From Chrysophaeum taylorii (taxonomy: Eukaryota; Sar; Pelagophyceae; Pelagomonadales; Pelagomonadaceae), in contig JAQMWT010000192.1 in assembly GCA_029834535.1 (NCBI GenBank), positions 1 to 64,000 of the forward strand: DNA of 64,000 nt. The letters are read 5' to 3'. Below the pieces are notes generated by a model. It worked only from the letters and a program-made list of their open reading frames with translations. It ran no database searches and was not told the origin of the DNA. Of the stretch, positions 10,793-22,019 are shown piece by piece. Positions within the stretch are counted from its first letter, which is position 1, and every line of letters starts with the position of its first letter. Both the position numbers and the translations under genes were made by a program.

Positions 10793-11925
10793 CTACTCGC
10801 ACGCCCAGTGTTTCTCTCGCAAGAGTCCAATCTCCGCAAACCCTCTGTCATGTTACTTTGTTCTGGTTTGTCAACTCCGGCGTTCCTGTCTCAAGCCACT
10901 AATGACTTAGGCTTAAATATCAATGTAAAAGTTGTTGTTGAGTCTGATGATACGCTTGTTCGTATGTTACGCCACCGTTTTCCTACTGTACTATTATTTG
11001 AATCTCTCCCCTTTATTAACCATCTTCACCTAATCTCACCAGAGGAAAGGCGCACATTCTATTGTGATATAATTGAGATCACTCCTCCTGCACAACAGGA
11101 ATTTACTAAAACAGCAAAAGACAGAAGACTTACACAGCCTGCTGGACGATTTCTTTTCGACAGCATGCTGTCTGTCATCAAGCTACTCCAGCCCTTGGTA
11201 CTACTGGCTGAGATGACGCCTCCGCATAAGTACTGTCATCAAGACCACATCACAGTGGCCAACCTTATCCATACTACACTTGATTACTGTGTCGATGTTG
11301 TTGATAGGTTCCCGACCTACCTCTGTGGCGACTACCAATCTAGAGAAAGATGGATATGCATCGCACGCAGATTCTACTGGACCAATTAAACTATCATCGT
11401 GGCCCATCCTCCATCCACGCCCCTTCCTAAAGATCGTGGATGATCTACAAGCTTTCCCAAGCGCCTTTGGCTACCTAACCACTAACCAAAGACTGGATCG
11501 GGTGTTCCCGATCCTCCATACATATCCATTCCTAAAACGTTTGCACCTACTCGCACAGGTTCTGCTCAGCTTACTATGGCTGACCTTGAATCCCAAATAT
11601 GTACTACTTCGCCTTCACTCACAACAGGCTCACGACGTACTCACTCTTGTTCAATCCGAGTGTACTTATCATCAGTTGTGCTTTAAACGCTCCTCTATGG
11701 AGCCATTACCCAATGCAACACATCCTATACACGTCAAGATTTTTACAGTCCTCTATAACGTGTTTGCAAGCTTACATACTAACTCACCCACTCCTGTGTC
11801 CTATTACATAACCGTTTTCGAAACTAACCAACCGTCACACAGGTTATACTTCAACCTCATCAACATCACATAACTCCTACTTCTTAACTGGTGGCCTTGT
11901 AGGTAAGGCAGCCAGTCATCACGAA
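10793..11925 (+). pseudogene. C5-methyltransferase of element B, decayed
   Basis: The frame is open in phase with Gag-PR to 11389. Motif I is LLCSGLSTPAFL, followed by an acidic position (VVESDD). Motif VI is LLAEMTPP and motif VIII is CGDYQSRERW. The motif IV position reads ITPPAQ, so the catalytic Cys is absent in this frame; B' still encodes TPPCT there, which points to a one-base deletion in B. After 11390 the frame breaks, but homology to element C continues (FETNQPSHR, 11813 on) up to the junction near 11925. The gene is inactive as it stands. Confidence 0.7.
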
Positions 11926-12870
11926 ACGCATCTGGACAACAGGTTTGTATGGCGGTGCCATAGGTGGTAGCGGAGCCAACTTGGGGAAAGGCTTGGACTA
12001 TCCACAAGTAACCCACAAACGGCTCCAGATAAATGGACCTGTCCCGGTCGCGGGGGATGTCGGAAGCATTGAACGTATACGTGTTCCCAAAGGCGTTGAT
12101 GGGGGTCTTTTGCGAGGAAGTAAGGTGCAAACGTTTAAGGAACGGATATGTATGGAGGATCAGAACACGGATCCAGTCTTTGGATAGTGGTTAGGTAGCC
12201 AAAGGCGCTTGGGAATAGCTTGTAGGTCATCCACGTATTTAGGAAGGGGCGTGGATGGAGGATGGCGCCACGATGATAGTTTAATTGGTCAGTAGAGTAT
12301 CTGCGTGCGACGCATATCCACCTTTCTCTAGATTGATCGCCACTGGTAGGTCAGGAACCTATCAACAACATCGACACAGTAATCAAGGGTAGTATAAATA
12401 AGGTTGTACTGTGATGTGGTCTTGATGACAGTACTTATGGAGGCGTCATCTCAGCCAGTAGTACCAAGGGCTGGAGTAGCTTGATGACAAGACAGCATGC
12501 TGTCGAAATCGTCAACCGGAGCTGTGTAAGTCTTCTGACTTTTGCTGTTTAGTAAATTCCTGTTGTGCAGGGAGGAGTGATCTCAATTATATCGCAATAG
12601 AATGAGCGCCTTTCCTCTGGTGAGATTAGGTGAATGGTTGATAAGGCGGGAGAGATTCAAATAATAGTACAGTGGAAAACGGTGGCGTAACATACGAACA
12701 AGCTGTCATCAGACTCAACAACAACTTTTACATTGATATTTAAGCCTAAGTCATTAGTGGCTTGAGACAGGAACGCCGGGTTGACAAACCAGAACAAAGT
12801 CACATGACAGAGGGTTTGCGGAGATTGGACTCTTGTGAGAGAAACACTGGGCGTGCGAGTAGTCAGCTTG
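11926..12870 (-). pseudogene. C5-methyltransferase remnant of element B'
   Basis: Several frames carry recognisable pieces: motif I near 12770-12800, motif IV as TPPCT near 12565 with the Cys retained, and a downstream segment 11926-12130 equivalent to the region after motif VIII in element C (NTYTF, EPFVGYLWIVQAF). Frameshifts and an internal deletion near 12125 make it non-functional. Confidence 0.6.
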
Positions 12871-15607
12871 TGGCTGCGTATTTTGCTGAACAAATTTGTT
12901 CTGTTTCCGAAGATTGAGAACCAAGGGCGAATCCACGGCCGATCTGGTAAAACTCGTTGAGTAGGTAATTGTGGTATGCCAGTAGATCCCTGTTTTCATG
13001 GTATCGCTTGAGGGGAAATGCAAGGGGGCGAAGTTCCAGCCGCTTGTCGCGCGATGTTGTAAGTGAGACAAGGGAGAGCGGGTAAATTAGCTGCGACATA
13101 GTGTATGGGTATACGTACATCTTTGTCTATGCGGCTCGTGACAGCGCTGAGCTTTGGCTCAGCTCGATCGCTGAACACAGTGGTCAGGTTCGTCTGGTTC
13201 CACTCGAGCATGCTCAGGATAGCGAGATGTCGGTCATGCACTGGCTGAAGACATAAAGCGAAGTCGATCTTAACATAGCCAACTTGTGGATGATCTGGTA
13301 GGGGAACAACAATGTTACGTGTTAACATCATGTGTGAGGCACGTTGCTGTCCTGTAATGCGTCTGAATAACAATCGGCGCGTATTTGGAGTCCAGTGGAA
13401 TTATATGATTGGGTATTGCAAAATCGTAAGTGGACATCAATGAGATGGTAGCACAAGAGCAAATATAGAAAAGGCAATGTGGAGGGACACTGTTTACCTT
13501 CATGTAGTTGGTGAGGAAGGCGTTTTCGAATGTGGGCAAGTAGTGGAGAGGCTGGCTGTGAAGAAGTTCTCCAGCAATAACAGATTCGTTGAATAATGAT
13601 CGGTTGAACAGGTGGTGATGGTTCGTCAGCCTCATCAGCCATGCCGTGCTTTTCATCAAATGACGATAGCGAAGTATGATCGGCATCCCTTTTGGTTTCG
13701 GCTTGTGATGGTAGGTTGAGGGCAGATTGGACCTGTGAAGATAGCGAGGACAATAACGCTGGTGGTAAAGCCGAGATGGCGGAAGCGGTAAAAAGGTTAG
13801 GCAGTATTGGAAGGATTACCCTGTGTGTTTGTAGTAGGGGGAGTTGCCTTTGGGGTGGGAGCAGTAACAACAGTATGGTGTTGTGGCTCCACGTAGTTTA
13901 ACGACTCTTCGGTCGAGGATAGATGAACGTCTACATCATAAATGATGTCTTCTGCAAACATGAGCTGTTCGTTTAGACAAAGTAAACTACTGTTATCCTC
14001 AGTAGATGTCGTTGACAGAATGTCAGCTGATTGTAATAGAGTCTCAAATAACTTGTTGATATTCTGTTGTAGCAAGCGTGGTATCATTATCTGTCACAGC
14101 TTCGTAAGTTCATACACTGTTCTCGCAGTGTGTTGTAGGTGTGATTTGTTGATCTAATAATTTCATGTTAGACCGATGGACCTGTCGGGCGGGGCAACCG
14201 GGACGGTCATGGGACTGTCGCAGCAGTTTTCTTGGTGACGTCAGAATCACCAGAACGATAATACGATAAATCGCTGCGAGAGAAAGGCTGGCGACCATCA
14301 TTAGGTTACGCAAGCGTCTAGCATTGTGGAAGATGTACCAGGTTGGGACGGTGATGAAGGCGAGGTGTTAGCAGTTTGAGTCAGACTTTTGTCTGCTAAG
14401 TCCAAGTGTTTGTAAGTAGTAACTTTGGCTTTGGTTGAGATGTAAACCTTCGACATAGGGTTGCCAAGAAACAGGGCGTTCTAAGCGTCTTTTGTTCGAC
14501 CCATTTGATACTACATTATATAAGTCTAATGCGTATTCTAAAATGTAGCTAGGGTTGGTAGGGTGACACAATCGTTCAGCTTCTGGCACAGGCCGAGATG
14601 AAGATCGGGTTTCATACATATAACACCAATCTACCCAACCACGATCGTAACGATTGTTGCTGGTATTATCGGCATAATGCCGATGTATCTCTTCATAGAT
14701 TTTTCTACAAAGAGTACCAAAGTCGAATTGAAGGTCAGTCTCTTCCTGGTTAAGTTGGTAAGAGATTTGCCTAAATGCTAGGACAGCTTCGATAAATACA
14801 TGGACATACCAGTTAGGATTATAAACAACAGAGTTAAACTGCTGTTTCAAGTAGGACACATCAGTAGTCGTAACAGACTCGTAGTGACTAAAGGCAATGA
14901 GCATAATGGCTCGAGCCTTGTTGGGTAAATAACTTTTGTTATATACCTCATTGATGGCGGGCCAGGCCGCAAGTGCTGGTTTTCCAACACTTTCAAGATT
15001 GAAGTAAGTATGCAAGAATGTAGCATACGTGTTCTGATAAGTGTGCCAGTCAGCAGCAGTTAACGAAAACATGGTAACAGGGGCACGAACACGGGTGTCG
15101 AAAGCTAATGCCTTCGGGTGCGCGCGATTTAAGATTCGTTCCTCTTCTAAGAAACGAAGATTGATTTCAGGGCGTAATGCCTTGACTTCATTGTCGTAAC
15201 AGACAGTAGCTAGCTGAGCTACTTCTGCATCAGGTAAGTGGGGGGAAAGTTTCGTTGGTGAAATGCCATTCCTGATACTCAGGGGGCAATTCATCAACAG
15301 CTAAACGGAGATCAGCAGCCCTATCGGTCTTCCATTCCAGGAAAACGCGATCGAGAATTTGATTCCGGAGGATCTCGTAGTCCTTGCATGACCGAGTATA
15401 TGCTTCGTACGAGTCGTACTCGAGGAAGGCATCGGCATGACTGGACCGTAATAATTGCTTAATGTGTTTAATTTGCAAGGATACCTTGCGGGTCTGAAGC
15501 TGAAATCGATTTCCTTCGTTAAGAAACTCAACTACAGGAGCTTCGAGCTTCAATATATCCGCACCTGTGATCGCCTTGGGTGCGGCTCGTGCTGCGTGTT
15601 CTGCCAT
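12871..15607 (-). pseudogene. Gag-protease ORF of element B', frameshifted
   Basis: Gag starts at the ATG with first base 15607 (MAEHAARA), matching the start in B. It is open in pieces 15230-15697, 14368-15297, 13797-14087, 13315-13870 and 12863-13373, separated by small indels. The Trp codon that is a stop in B is intact here. The protease site has lost its Asp (ICSCAT instead of FDSCAT). Confidence 0.75.
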
Positions 15608-16114
15608 AGCAGTTGACGGGGAACCTGTGGGTTCAGTCACGCAGTTGACACTGTCTAGACATTCTAAGGGGGTCTGTCTATCGGTGTCTATGTACACTCA
15701 TTCGTTATCGATGGAAAAATGTCTATTTGACAACTGTGCAAGCTGTGAGTCCAGAGTAGTGTCGCTAAGCGTAGTCACTCATGGCAGCTGGTTATTTTTG
15801 GTGCTCTCAAGGAGCTTGTTAGGTGCATTGCCATGGAATGTACGAGTGGACGTACCCAAAATATTCCACAACATGTGTGCAAGAGTACAGGTTAGCCAAC
15901 TTACACACACATCAACATTGACATGACAATACGATACTATGAACTGGTGCACACAAGGATACACGATCACGTGTGCAAAATATGCTATATACAGCCCAAT
16001 GGTAATGGCGTTATATTGACAAGCGTGTCTGCGTGGCGAGGCTGGACCGGCGCGGTAACAGTCCAAAACCCATAGGTTACGTGCACGCAGACACATGGTT
16101 TCTCAGGGACCCGC

Positions 16115-16128
16115 CTGGGCTTATAACC
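16115..16128 (-). promoter_or_regulatory. Primer-binding site of B', two changes
   Basis: Read on the minus strand it is GGTTATAAGCCCAG, the initiator-tRNA type with GG changed to AA in the centre. It lies next to the LTR end. Confidence 0.75.
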
Positions 16129-16442
16129 TGCAGAGCATTTAATATGCAGTGGTAAGTCACCTGGGAAATCATCCCGTCTCATCATGAACGTCTGGAAGTA
16201 TTCAATTCGGGGAATGAAAGGTATGTTCCCTATATCCTCAGAACACGACAGGCGGCATCTAGAACTACACGAGAAAGGTTGAGTGTATAGTGCTACATAC
16301 CTCGGGGCGCGCTAGACCATGATGATGAGCTTGAGCACAAATCAGAGGACCAATTTACTGTGTACAAAGGAAGGAGAAGGGTAAGGAAGAGATCACACTC
16401 TCAACGGACGGATAAGGGTAAGAGCCAGCAGATTTCCTTGCA
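16129..16442 (-). repeat. 5' LTR of element B'
   Basis: On the minus strand it starts TGCAAGGAAATCTGC and ends AAATGCTCTGCA. At 314 bp it is near the length of the LTR of B. It ends 41 bp from the next LTR (16484-16794), which lies in the opposite orientation. Confidence 0.8.
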
Positions 16443-16483
16443 GAGACATCAGATTGCTTCGCACTCTAGATATCTCGAGGGGG

Positions 16484-16794
16484 TGCAGAGAAATCTGCTA
16501 ACTCCTACCCTTATTCCGTCCGTTGAGAGCGCGATCTCTTCCTTACCCTTCTTCTTCCCTTTTACACAATCAAATAGTCCTCTGATTTGTGCTCACGCTC
16601 ATCATCATGGTCTAGCGCGTCCCGTAGGTATGTAGGATCACATGTTAACCTAGGGGTAGTCCTATGTATCGTCGGTCGTGAGCTGACGCTAGGGGAAATT
16701 AACCTGTTCCCTGAACTTAACCTGCCAGACTCACACGGTGAGACAGGATGGTTCTTCAGTGACTTTATACCACTGCCTCGCGGAATTCTCTGCA
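16484..16794 (+). repeat. LTR of a lost plus-strand copia element (3' LTR or solo)
   Basis: It runs from TGCAGAGAAATCTGC to TTCTCTGCA, 311 bp, in the same orientation as the LTR of B. It is preceded by CTCGAGGGGG, which looks like a polypurine tract. No PBS follows (CGTTGTCC instead of GGTTATGG). This fits a 3' LTR with about 31 bp of internal sequence left, the rest replaced by B'. I see no target-site duplication across it. Confidence 0.7.
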
Positions 16795-18100
16795 CGTTGT
16801 CCTTAGACGTGAATGCAGTTATTACATCAGGAGGATATCCAGTCCTGTGCAGCACATTTAAGAACTGGGTTTTGTCCTCCTGAGCTAGTGCCAAATAGTA
16901 TTCCAATACTGTTGGCAAAGCAGATGAGTCGGAGGATGAGACCAAGTGTGCTGTTCGAATGCGAGTGTCACGAATGTATCAAGCATGATGTCAAGCATAA
17001 GCTTAGAATCATTGAGGACAGAACAGTTGTATTGGACTGAATATAGCACGGCCCAACACAAAACTAGATGCTCCAACCCCATTATTGTGAGGGTCGGTAA
17101 TTGCAGCAGCAATGCATTTTCGTCATCAGTATTTACTAGAAAATAGTCATCGCTTGTACTCCGAGCAGACAAACAGCGTCGCAAAGAAGTTTTTAACTGA
17201 GCGTTGATCTGGATAGATTTGCCGAAACGGATTATTATTGCACGGGTATGCGCATGATGATTATCCGCGCAAGGTAGGCAATGAGCATCCATACATGATA
17301 CAATTTTAGGGGTGCCATGGGCAGCCAGTAAACATATGATGCCAACAGAAAGAAAGACACGTTGAGAGGGGCTAAAGCGATGGCTCTGATGAGTATCAGA
17401 ACAAAGATGTTTTTTTTACTAGTTCAGTTGTCTTGTCTGAACCAAGATTTTTCTCAGGGCCTGTTGTAATAACGAGAGGCGCGCCAAGAGAGGAAGGATC
17501 AGTGGATGGACACTTGGTGCATAGCACCGATGCCTTGGACGCTACTAGAGAGGGCAGCATGATCTGGCGAATACCTTCGACAGCTGCAAGGTCATCAGAG
17601 CGTTGTAACTAGTCGAAAGTTACGCAAAAAAGCGCAGATAATAAATGAATTGGGCTAGCATCATTAGAGTCGTAAGACTCCCTGCGTACTGCTTGAAGTG
17701 GCTTGGTAGTGAAGGCGGTGCTGGTTTATAAGGATGGTCGAAAGTTAAGTTTGCCAAAGCCATCGAAGGCAGCTTGTCCTTGCAGCATGTCGACCAAATT
17801 CAAAGTACAGTATTCGTGCAGATAATTATCTTCAAACACAGCAGAGTCATTGACTACAGTTTTAAGTACAGTAGCTGTGGTAGCAGCAGAATCCGTATTT
17901 TTAGAAGTTTTAAGCTCGGAAGCATATGACGCGCGTCGGGTATTCGTAACAGAAGAATTGCGATCTTTCAACGTGGGAGACCTTGCCATTAAGACACTCC
18001 TCTACCACCGCTGTGCGAATACCGGTTCTTAGCTGCAGCGAAATGTTTGAGTGCTTCCATTCACACGAGAGAACGAGCTGGCAGAAGCAAAGGGCAGATA
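16795..18100 (-). pseudogene. Decayed retroelement ORFs of unknown function
   Basis: Minus-strand open pieces (17726-17989, 16885-17292, 16562-16945) look like fragments of one protein read in several frames. A Cys/His cluster (CLPCADNHHAH) lies near 17270. The piece starting at 17989 has an ATG and is Ser/Thr-rich. It lies just downstream of the RNase H of element C on the same strand, so it may be a 3' ORF of that element or the Gag of another. I do not recognise the family. Confidence 0.35.
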
Positions 18101-19062
18101 ACATCTTTCAGCGACGAATTTTATGAAGTACGTAGCTGCGAGGGCTAGTTTAGTGTCGTTGCGGACATAGAGAAGTGGGTAAGTTCTATGTGCCTTCTTG
18201 GACGATGGGTTGATGTAACCCAAGCAGAGTCCGGAATTTAGAAAAGAGTGGAACACCAAGGGGCTTAGTGAATCCATCTGCAGTGCTGTGGGTACCAGAA
18301 ATATGATGCAACCGTATACGTTTGAGATGGAGATAATCTCTTATACGAAACCAGCGTGTGCTGGTAGCTTTAGCTTTGGTCGCACTGTCGGGGTTATTAG
18401 ATAAATGGATAGCAAATGTAGAATCCCTAAGAATAGGACAATTGCGGATGACGGCCATATCCGACGGCAGCGGGTTATCATTAGCATCATAGTCCAAAAG
18501 CAAATCGTTACCAGAAGGTTGGCGTGAATAGTATCGCGGATTTTATAGCGAAGGCCATTTCAGTCATATGCTTGCGCAGCCAAACTACGTCATCAGCACA
18601 AGTGTTGAGCGCAATTAATTCAATTTCGCGAGTTGAGGTAGCCGCAACAGGCTGGAGTTTGGACTTCCACATTATAAGGGAGCCATACAGATAAATCGCA
18701 TAACCAGTCGCACTTTTCCTGTCATGCTCGTAGGATGGTCCATTATCAGCATCGACAAAGCAACAAGCGGATCAAAATTACCAGAATCCACCAGCTCAGT
18801 CGTATAGTCCACCATAGTAGACATGTCAGTACGGTTGCCAATGATAGATCGCAAATGGTCCATTAGTGCACTCGACTTGGAATAATACCACAGGCGCAAA
18901 TAGCTATTTTCCGGTTTCCTCGAAGAGCGAAAGGTGCCGGATAGAAGCTGGACGTGCAGGAATGACGGGCTATGCATCCCCCTGGAGCATCTGCTCAGGC
19001 TCTGGGATAAGTCTGGTCGACAAGATAGCACAAATAAATAAACGTCCGCTTACCAAGCAAAG

Positions 19063-19463
19063 CTAACTATCTAACTAACTTCAGACCTCCCCCGAGCATG
19101 AGAGCCAGGCCGGACCGGCAGGAGCCGGTACGGGATCTCAGAGGAAAATCACGCTGTTGGGGCAGAGGCGAGGGACGAGGACGGACTTGTTGATGGTGGA
19201 CCGCCACTGCTTGCAGTCTTGTGCGAGGTCGTGCAAAAGCGTCGCAGGCCGCGGACGTGTTCGTCCACGAGCAATCGACCTGTCCGTCGCGTTCTGCCCA
19301 ACCGGGCGAACCCGAGCCCAGCGCGGACTTTCCGAGTGCTTACCGGCCAGCCCGGGAAGCGAGCAGGCACCGTCTCACTCCGGGACGGCCGGGGGCGCCG
19401 CAGGGAGCAAACGTGTTAGGCGCCGTCCTCCCCCGCAACCACACGGTTAGCGATCGCAGGGTT
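19063..19463 (-). mobile_element. LINE-like 3' fragment with (TTAG)n tail
   Basis: This 401-bp insertion lies in the RNase H of element C. It is flanked by a 13-bp duplication differing at one base (TTACCAAGCAAAG at 19050-19062 and TTACGAAGCAAAG at 19464-19476). On the minus strand it ends in GGTCTGAAGTTAGTTAGATAG, a short tetranucleotide tail. An open piece (19149-19370) may encode the C-terminus of a non-LTR retrotransposon protein. The last 75 bp recur at 27196-27274 and 41653-41727. Confidence 0.7.
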
Positions 19464-19756
19464 TTACGAAGCAAAGTCGAGAAAGTTTCATGAATGTACT
19501 TGTCGGTCTCTGAAGACGGCTCTCCTGTGAGGAAGCTATGACACTTACCCCTGCACCACATCCCCATTTCAGTTCTCACATGGCAGCAGGTGTTCTCCAC
19601 GAAGTCAAGCAGAGGACTTAGGTCTTCCTCCCCCTTTGTTTAGCTAACACCCTTGTTGATCCTCATGCACACGTTTATTACTCTGCTTCCGAAGAACTGT
19701 CGCAATATTCCGACCTTGACGGATACACTATCACTTCCACCCATCTACGTGAAGCT

Positions 19757-20690
19757 TTAGCTCCGACCAATCCTGAGCGTCCTGGCTGGTTGCAAGCCAT
19801 CGCTAAAGAATACAGCTCTCTTGGTCAGCTTGGTTGCTGGGATGTTATGCGCCTTCCTTCGACGTTTTCTGGCAACATTTGTACCCTCAAGTGGATCCTC
19901 CGCAAGAAGTATGACTCTGGCCGCTTCAAATCGTACAAGGCTCGCCTCGTTGTCCGCGGTTACACCCAGGTTCACGGCATTGCTTACCACGACACGTGCC
20001 GTCCTGTAGATGTCATCTCTGCTTTCATACAAGCCCCTGTCTGGCGTTGCTGTTCATGACTGGGATTTGCATAAGTTGGATGTCAACTCCGCTTTTATCC
20101 AAGCTCTCATTGACGAAGACATCTATGTCTGGCCACCCGAAGGCTATGCTCCTCGCCAACCCACCGATGGTTCCAAAATCGTTTACAAGCTCCGTCGCTC
20201 TTGGTATGGTTGCAAACAAGCTTGTCGCAATTGGTGGCTTTATTTGGAACGCTTCCTTCTCAATGATTGTGGCTTCGTCCGCGGATCTGGTGACACTTGC
20301 CATTACAAGCTCGTGCTCAATTCTACCGTGGTCCTCCGTCTCGTTTTAGTCGTTGATGATCTTCTTGTGGCGCACCCTCGTCATTGCATTGGCCATTACC
20401 AAGCCTTTTTCCTCCATATCCGCGCTTTCACTGACGTCAATGAACTTGATCTCACCTCTTACGTTGGCTTTTGAAGCTGAATTGCTCGCTCTTTACGCCG
20501 CTACTGCTGAGCTCTATTGGCTTCTCCAACTTTTTGATGACTTTGATCTCCCTCGTCACACGGTACCAATGTATGTCGATAATAGCACCACCGTCACCCA
20601 AGTCCGTCTCCAATGTCTCCCGCGGCGCACCCGCCATATTGATATTCGCTTTTACCGCCGAATATCATCGCAACCACATCATTGACCTCC
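19757..20690 (+). pseudogene. RT-RNase H fragment of element E
   Basis: The piece reads in three frames. 19790-20059 holds the start of a copia RT (CTLKWILRKKY, KARLVVRGYTQVHG). 20010-20474 continues with DLHKLDVNSAFIQALIDEDI, KLRRSWYGCKQA and catalytic VVDD. 20460-20690 is RNase H (AFEAELLALYAATAELYWL, YVDNSTTV). The first two pieces overlap a short duplicated stretch near FIQAP/FIQAL. It is a different copia lineage from element C. Confidence 0.7.
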
Positions 20691-20835
20691 AACATAGCGA
20701 TATCTTCACCCGCAGTACGGAAGCTCCTTCCTTCCTCCGGCTTCGTGCTCGTTACCTCACCTCGCGACTTCGCCCTGATATCTCCTGTCTCTTTCTGCCA
20801 CACTGCCTCTCCTGACGTCTTCCTTCAAGCTTCTC

Positions 20836-21001
20836 CTCTGTGAGCGTCTCACTTACCCCCTTCCCTTCTTCCTTTTCTTTCTTTTCCAGCACCTGTGTGA
20901 GGACCTCACTTACCCCTTTTTCCTTTTCTTTCTTTTCCAGCACCTGTGTGAGGAAGCTATGACACTTACCCCTGCACCACATCCCCATTTCAGTTCTCAC
21001 A
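20836..21001 (+). repeat. Tandem LTR-like units at the 3' end of element E
   Basis: Three consecutive units of 51-57 bp each start with TGTGAG. The first two carry TTCTTTTCCAGCACCTG at the end, and the third is the terminal LTR. The pyrimidine tract plus CAG resembles a 3' splice site. Confidence 0.65.
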
Positions 21002-22019
21002 TCTCCAGTCTGATAAGTAGCCGACGGCGACATAGGGGTTAAGGAGGGCTTTAGCTTCTGAAGAACAGGATGATCTTCAAAGACGGCGTCAATTTTAGCT
21101 CGACAATCCAGTGAAATGGAGCCATCTGAAGTTCTCGTAACGCGCTTACCAAGTAGGGTTTGAGCTTCTTCAAACGACTCCACAGAGTATTCCTTCTTCA
21201 TGGCACGTTGGAACTCAAGACGAAGTACTTCAGAAGTGCAGATGACGACAACGTCGTCTACAGATAAAGTGCACAGAAGAAAAGTAGCATCATCGCGGAC
21301 TTTGGCGTAAATACACGAATCTTTGCGAAAGCGACGATAACCAAGAGAGTCAAAGAAACCGCTGATAGTCTGGTTCCAAAGGGCGGGGCTCTTCCGTAGT
21401 CCGAATAGTGACCGCAGCAGCTTAGGAAGGCGACGACCCTTATACTTAGCATCGTCAGGGTCGAGAAGACAAATACCTTGTGGAAGCTTGACATAGACGT
21501 GGGAGTCGATGGGCGACTGGACGAACGCGCTGAGCGCGTCTAGCGCTGGGCGCGTCTAAATGATAGATGGGAAGCCGGAGGTATGCAGCAACGGCCACCT
21601 AGCAACGAATACCTGTGAGCTGCGCCATGGGGCTTAACGTGTTGAAGAAGTCGGTGCCGAGGGAAGCGAGAAACCCCCTCAGCACCAACCTTGCCTTGTG
21701 CTTGACGTACTCGCTGGCAGCGTTGGTCTTGATGCGCAACACGAACCTGGTGTCGATGGGCTTGGAGTTAGCTATCGGCAGCGATAGCTTGAAGCAGGCA
21801 AACTTGACTATGTCGAAGATCTCCTTGGAAATAGCGGCCATGAGTGCCTTGCGATCTGATTCTGAAAGCCCTTTGCGGCATGTCAACTCATACTCATCGA
21901 TCTTGATTTCCTTGGCTTCGATTTTATACTCCTCAGGGCCAGCAACACTTGGATCTTGATATTGTGTCAAGTCGGTGATAGAGTATGCATCAGCATCTAA
22001 ATCCGCGGGGAGCATAATC

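Larger units (their letters stand above)
7183..11925 (+). mobile_element. Copia element B with C5-methyltransferase, 3'-truncated
   Basis: On the plus strand it has a 315-bp 5' LTR, PBS, leader, Gag-protease ORF with a DSCAT active site, an in-frame UGA, and methyltransferase sequence that decays after about 11390. Integrase, RT and 3' LTR are absent, because the element stops in the middle of the methyltransferase region at its junction with the inverted element B'. Within the shared arms it is very similar to B' (about 97% by eye in coding parts), while the LTRs look more diverged. Confidence 0.85.
11926..16442 (-). mobile_element. Copia element B', inverted partner of B
   Basis: On the minus strand, from right to left: 5' LTR (16129-16442), a mutated PBS (16115-16128), leader, Gag from ATG at 15607, protease, and a methyltransferase region down to about 11926. 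It pairs with B over about 7183-11545 versus 12125-16442. The loop is asymmetric: B keeps the FETNQPSHR part, while B' has lost that part but keeps the next block (FGNTYTF to LEPFVGYLWIVQAF). The integrase-RT half is missing. Confidence 0.8.
19526..21001 (+). mobile_element. Miniature-LTR copia element E
   Basis: Identical 55-bp terminal repeats (19526-19580 and 20947-21001) begin TGTGAG and end CTCACA. A perfect 5-bp target duplication TCTCC (19521-19525, 21002-21006) marks both ends, so the 1476-bp unit inserted whole into the RT/RNase H of element C. The interior carries plus-strand copia RT and RNase H fragments. No Gag, protease or integrase is present, so it must be mobilised in trans. 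No initiator-tRNA PBS follows the first LTR (TGGCAGCAGGTG instead), and no purine tract precedes the second; there the sequence is pyrimidine-rich. Confidence 0.85.
18180..22015 (-). pseudogene. Reverse transcriptase-RNase H of element C, interrupted
   Basis: The RT starts near 22015 and shows the copia blocks RFVLRIKTN, KHKARLVLRGF, TLSPMA, then (next frame, 21258-21500) YVKLPQGICLLDP and a catalytic SVDD in place of YVDD. It runs to GKRVTRT and IDAVFEDHPVLQKLKP (to 21010). RNase H follows beyond the insertions: RPDLSQSLSRCSRGMH (about 19000), DADNGPSY-type and ELIALN blocks, and the terminal HHISGTHSTADGFTKPLG (about 18250). Frameshifts, element E and a LINE-like insertion make it non-functional. 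The role would be cDNA synthesis and RNA removal. Confidence 0.8.

Noticed and set aside
19149-19490. Several plus-strand ORFs as genes
   Set aside because: They lie inside the LINE-like insertion that interrupts the RNase H of element C and overlap in three frames with Arg/Pro-rich, family-less products.
20010-20474. RT of element E as part of element C
   Set aside because: It is on the opposite strand, inside identical LTRs with a target duplication, and differs in sequence from the RT of C at 21258-22015.
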